DNA from: Planctomycetota bacterium
GTDB lineage: Bacteria; Planctomycetota; UBA1135; GCA-002686595
Assembly (NCBI GenBank): GCA_016779205.1
Contig: JADHOC010000030.1
Coordinates: forward strand, 1 to 41,467
Direction: 5' to 3'
DNA: 41,467 bases
Made by a program: the position numbers and the translations under genes. Shown here piece after piece: positions 39,670 through 41,467 of the stretch; the stretch's first letter is position 1, and every line of letters begins with the position of its first letter. The notes under the pieces were generated by a model, which ran no database searches, was not told the DNA's origin, and saw nothing but the letters and a program-made list of their open reading frames with translations.

Positions 39670-41086
39670 CTAGCTCAGGCGCTTGATCACGATGAGCGCC
39701 ATGAGCCCGGAGAGCACGATCACGCCCCAGGGCAAGGGACGCGGGTCCCGTGGCTCCGGGGTTCGGATGGGCTCGGTGAACCTCACGGGGGCCGACGCCA
39801 CGTGAGGCTCTTCGTCCTGGGCTCCGTCGAGCACGGGGACGGGAGCCGGATCGGTTCCTTCGGGTTCAGGCTCGACGAAGCTCGGGCCCAGTCCGCGCGC
39901 GCCGTAGAGCCGCGCGACCCGGGTCACGTCCGCGAGCTCGCCGGCCAGGTACTCGCCCCGGATCGCGATCCCGTCGAGCCCCTCGAGGATCTCCTCGGCC
40001 TTCTCCAGGTCACCCAGCTCGAGTGCGTTCCGGGCATGGCCGATCCGTGACCACTGGTAGTTCACGTGGAGCTGGTACTCCTCCTCGAACCACTCCTCCT
40101 CGAGCTCGGCGATCAGCTCGAAGATCCGGTTCGCCGCCACGAGAGTGCGCGGGTTCGCGGACAGGTTCAGGGCCTCCGCTCGGAGGAACGTGAGGATCTC
40201 GTGCCCCGGCGCCAGCCTCCGCGCGATGGACTCGGCGAACTCCGCGTAGATCGAGAGGCTGACGCCGCCGAGGTACCGTTCCCGGAGGAGCAGCGTTGCG
40301 GCCTCATGGCCGAACGACGACTCGCCGTGGCTCATGACGAGGAGCGTCAGCGGCTCCACGGCGCCGTTGTGCAGCCGCGCTGCCGACTCGGCATGGCCGA
40401 GGTTGTCGTAGAGGGCCGCCGCCTCCGACAGATGGGTTCCCCTGCGATACAGGAGTTCCGCGGCAGCCTCGGAGTCCAGCACACCGACGCGAGCTGTGTA
40501 GTTGAGGATCCGCTCGGATGCGTACTCGAGCATCAACGCGGCGATGCCGCGATCCGCGACATCTCCTCCGCCACGGTTCGCCATCAGGAGCCAATGCGCG
40601 CTGTCGGAGAGGTACCGGGCTTCGACGAGCTCGATCCGGCTCAGCTTGTCGTCGAACAGTCCGGGGTACACGACGCCCGCCGCACGGTACTCGTCGACCT
40701 TGGCCGCGAAGCGGCTCGTGTAGTCGAAGAACTGGGTCGGTTCACCGTGCATCAGCAGCGCCGCGCGCGCACCGTCGAGGTGCGCGCGCAGCACGGTTCC
40801 GGCAGTCTCGCCCCGATGCGATCACGTCGTCGAGCACGGCCACCGCGGATCCGGCTCGATCCACGGTCATGTAGAGGCCCGCGAGGTCGATTCGAGCCGA
40901 GTACGCAGCGTCGGTCCCCGGCTCGTTCGCAATCGCTTCCTCGAGCTGCGGGATCCAGTATTCGGCGCGTGCCTGGCGCCCCCCGACTCCTGACGACTGT
41001 TGGACGTCGGCACGGATGTTCGAGAGGAGCAGGGTCAGATCGGCCACCGCGGCAAGAGCGATGCCGACGGCGATCAGGGCGAGCAT
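39670..41086 (-). pseudogene. Helical-repeat (TPR-like) membrane protein, broken by a one-base frameshift
   Basis: Two overlapping frames make one protein. The N-terminal part starts at ATG 41086 (MLALIAVGIALAAVADLTLL, a membrane helix or signal anchor) and reads well through ARIDLAGLYMTVDRAGSAVA and VLDDVIASG, then degenerates. The C-terminal part continues in the other frame with GETAGTVLRAHLDGARAALL and runs to 39670. The switch is at a four-base run, CCCC at 40811-40814 on the plus strand; three bases there would restore one frame of about 471 residues. The joined protein is mostly alpha-helical with TPR-like pairs (AAALYDNLGHAESAARLHNG; ARNALELGDLEKAEEILEGL) and a C-terminal membrane helix (PLPWGVIVLSGLMALIVI). 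No specific family recognised. The frameshift may be a sequencing error or real decay next to a transposase remnant. Confidence 0.65.
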
Positions 41087-41114
41087 CGGATCAGAAGGGG
41101 TAGTAGCAGTGTAA

Positions 41115-41467
41115 GAGGAGTACGGAGTCGTAGCAACTATCGCGCACAACTCCGCCCTCGCCGCCCTGGTCCCCCACCCGCGCGAGCACCAGTGGACCTA
41201 CTTCGGCGTCCTCGCCCCCGCCTCGCCCCTGCGCGATGCCATCGCCCCCCGCCGCACCGTCCCCTCCCCCGTCCCGCGCAAGGCATCGGCGAAGCCGACC
41301 CCGAAGCCGACCCCGAAGCCGACCCCTGGGCCAAGGCACAGCGCCAGAGCTGGGCCGAGCTCCTCCAGCGGACCTTCGCGGTGGACGTGCTGCGCTGCCC
41401 CACGTGCGGCGGCCGCCGCCACCGCGTCGCCACCCTCACCGACCCGCTCGTCGCGCGCCGGATCCTC
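41115..41467 (+). pseudogene. IS91-family transposase remnant (C-terminal part, frame-disrupted)
   Basis: The frame open from 41115 (after a stop at 41112) reads LAALVPHPREHQWTYFGVLA then PASPLRDAIAPR, the late part of an IS91-type (Y2 rolling-circle) transposase. Between about 41250 and 41290 the coding frame changes; from about 41282 a second frame reads EADPWAKAQRQSWAELLQRT, FAVDVLRCPTCGGRRHRVAT and LTDPLVARRIL to the edge. WAELL.R.F..DVL.CP.CGGR is the conserved C-terminal zinc-finger-like block of IS91/IS801 transposases. The N-terminal region with the catalytic tyrosines is absent, so the copy is 5'-truncated as well as shifted and cannot be active alone. It continues past the window edge. 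Confidence 0.75.
41291..41326 (+). repeat. Perfect 12-base tandem repeat, three copies, inside the transposase remnant
   Basis: GAAGCCGACCCC is repeated exactly three times. In the downstream frame it encodes EADP three times, immediately before PWAKAQRQ. It lies next to the place where the coding frame changes, so slippage could have caused both. Confidence 0.8.

Noticed and set aside
39448..40050. Plus-strand frame beginning MVRFAFVVIALVTARSLLG with a signal-peptide-like start
   Set aside because: The frame soon becomes Arg/Pro-rich and continues antisense through the helical-repeat gene, with no recognisable domain; kept only as a remark in the gene-poor region.
41291..41326. Three 12-base repeats as a CRISPR-like array
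   Set aside because: Units are contiguous without spacers and encode EADP repeats in the transposase frame.

Overview
The window is strongly GC-rich, densely coding DNA that looks like a chromosome segment of a Planctomycetota bacterium. The main evidence is the gene content: a DUF1549/DUF1553 protein with a planctomycete-type cytochrome c domain next to a DUF1501 protein, a ThuA plus DUF1080 fusion and a second DUF1080 protein, five secreted PQQ-like beta-propellers, and several large secreted proteins with lamin-tail (LTD) and CotH-kinase domains. No rRNA, tRNA or CRISPR array was recognised. The assignment rests on gene content only, without a phylogenetic marker.

Left part (1-10.9 kb): a minus-strand operon runs VTC-domain polyphosphate polymerase, DUF4956 membrane protein, HlyD-like adaptor. 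It is divergent from a plus-strand gene for a large secreted CotH-kinase/LTD protein, and the two sides may share one bidirectional -10 element. A second CotH/LTD protein and a small LTD protein follow. These two, plus a third secreted protein at 14.1-15.2 kb, end in the same ~140-residue C-terminal module (CLGGSIGR ... FQCWYRD). A DUF6714-like gene converges on a small membrane protein and overlaps it, probably because of a one-base indel.

Middle part (10.9-31.6 kb): PQQ-like propellers, ThuA-DUF1080, DUF1080, a zinc-ribbon membrane protein, and an acyltransferase-3 membrane protein whose two halves are separated by two tandem copies of a 161-residue ankyrin unit. A long minus-strand run follows in transcription order: propeller, enoyl-CoA hydratase, sulfatase-modifying-factor-like lipoprotein, membrane-anchored propeller, PSD1-type cytochrome protein, DUF1501 protein, propeller. 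Several starts overlap the preceding stop by four bases. As a set they suggest an envelope-located polysaccharide or sugar degradation and oxidation programme; this is inferred from families and neighbourhood.

Right part (31.6-41.5 kb): an operon of 4HBT thioesterase, EamA-like membrane protein, LolD-type ATPase and a large FtsX permease; a DUF3293 gene; a secreted endonuclease/exonuclease/phosphatase-family protein. Then come about 1.25 kb without a convincing gene but with hairpins, palindromes and short repeats, a helical-repeat membrane protein broken by a single-base frameshift, and at the edge a 5'-truncated, frame-disrupted IS91-type transposase remnant. This end looks like a decaying, mobile-element-affected zone.
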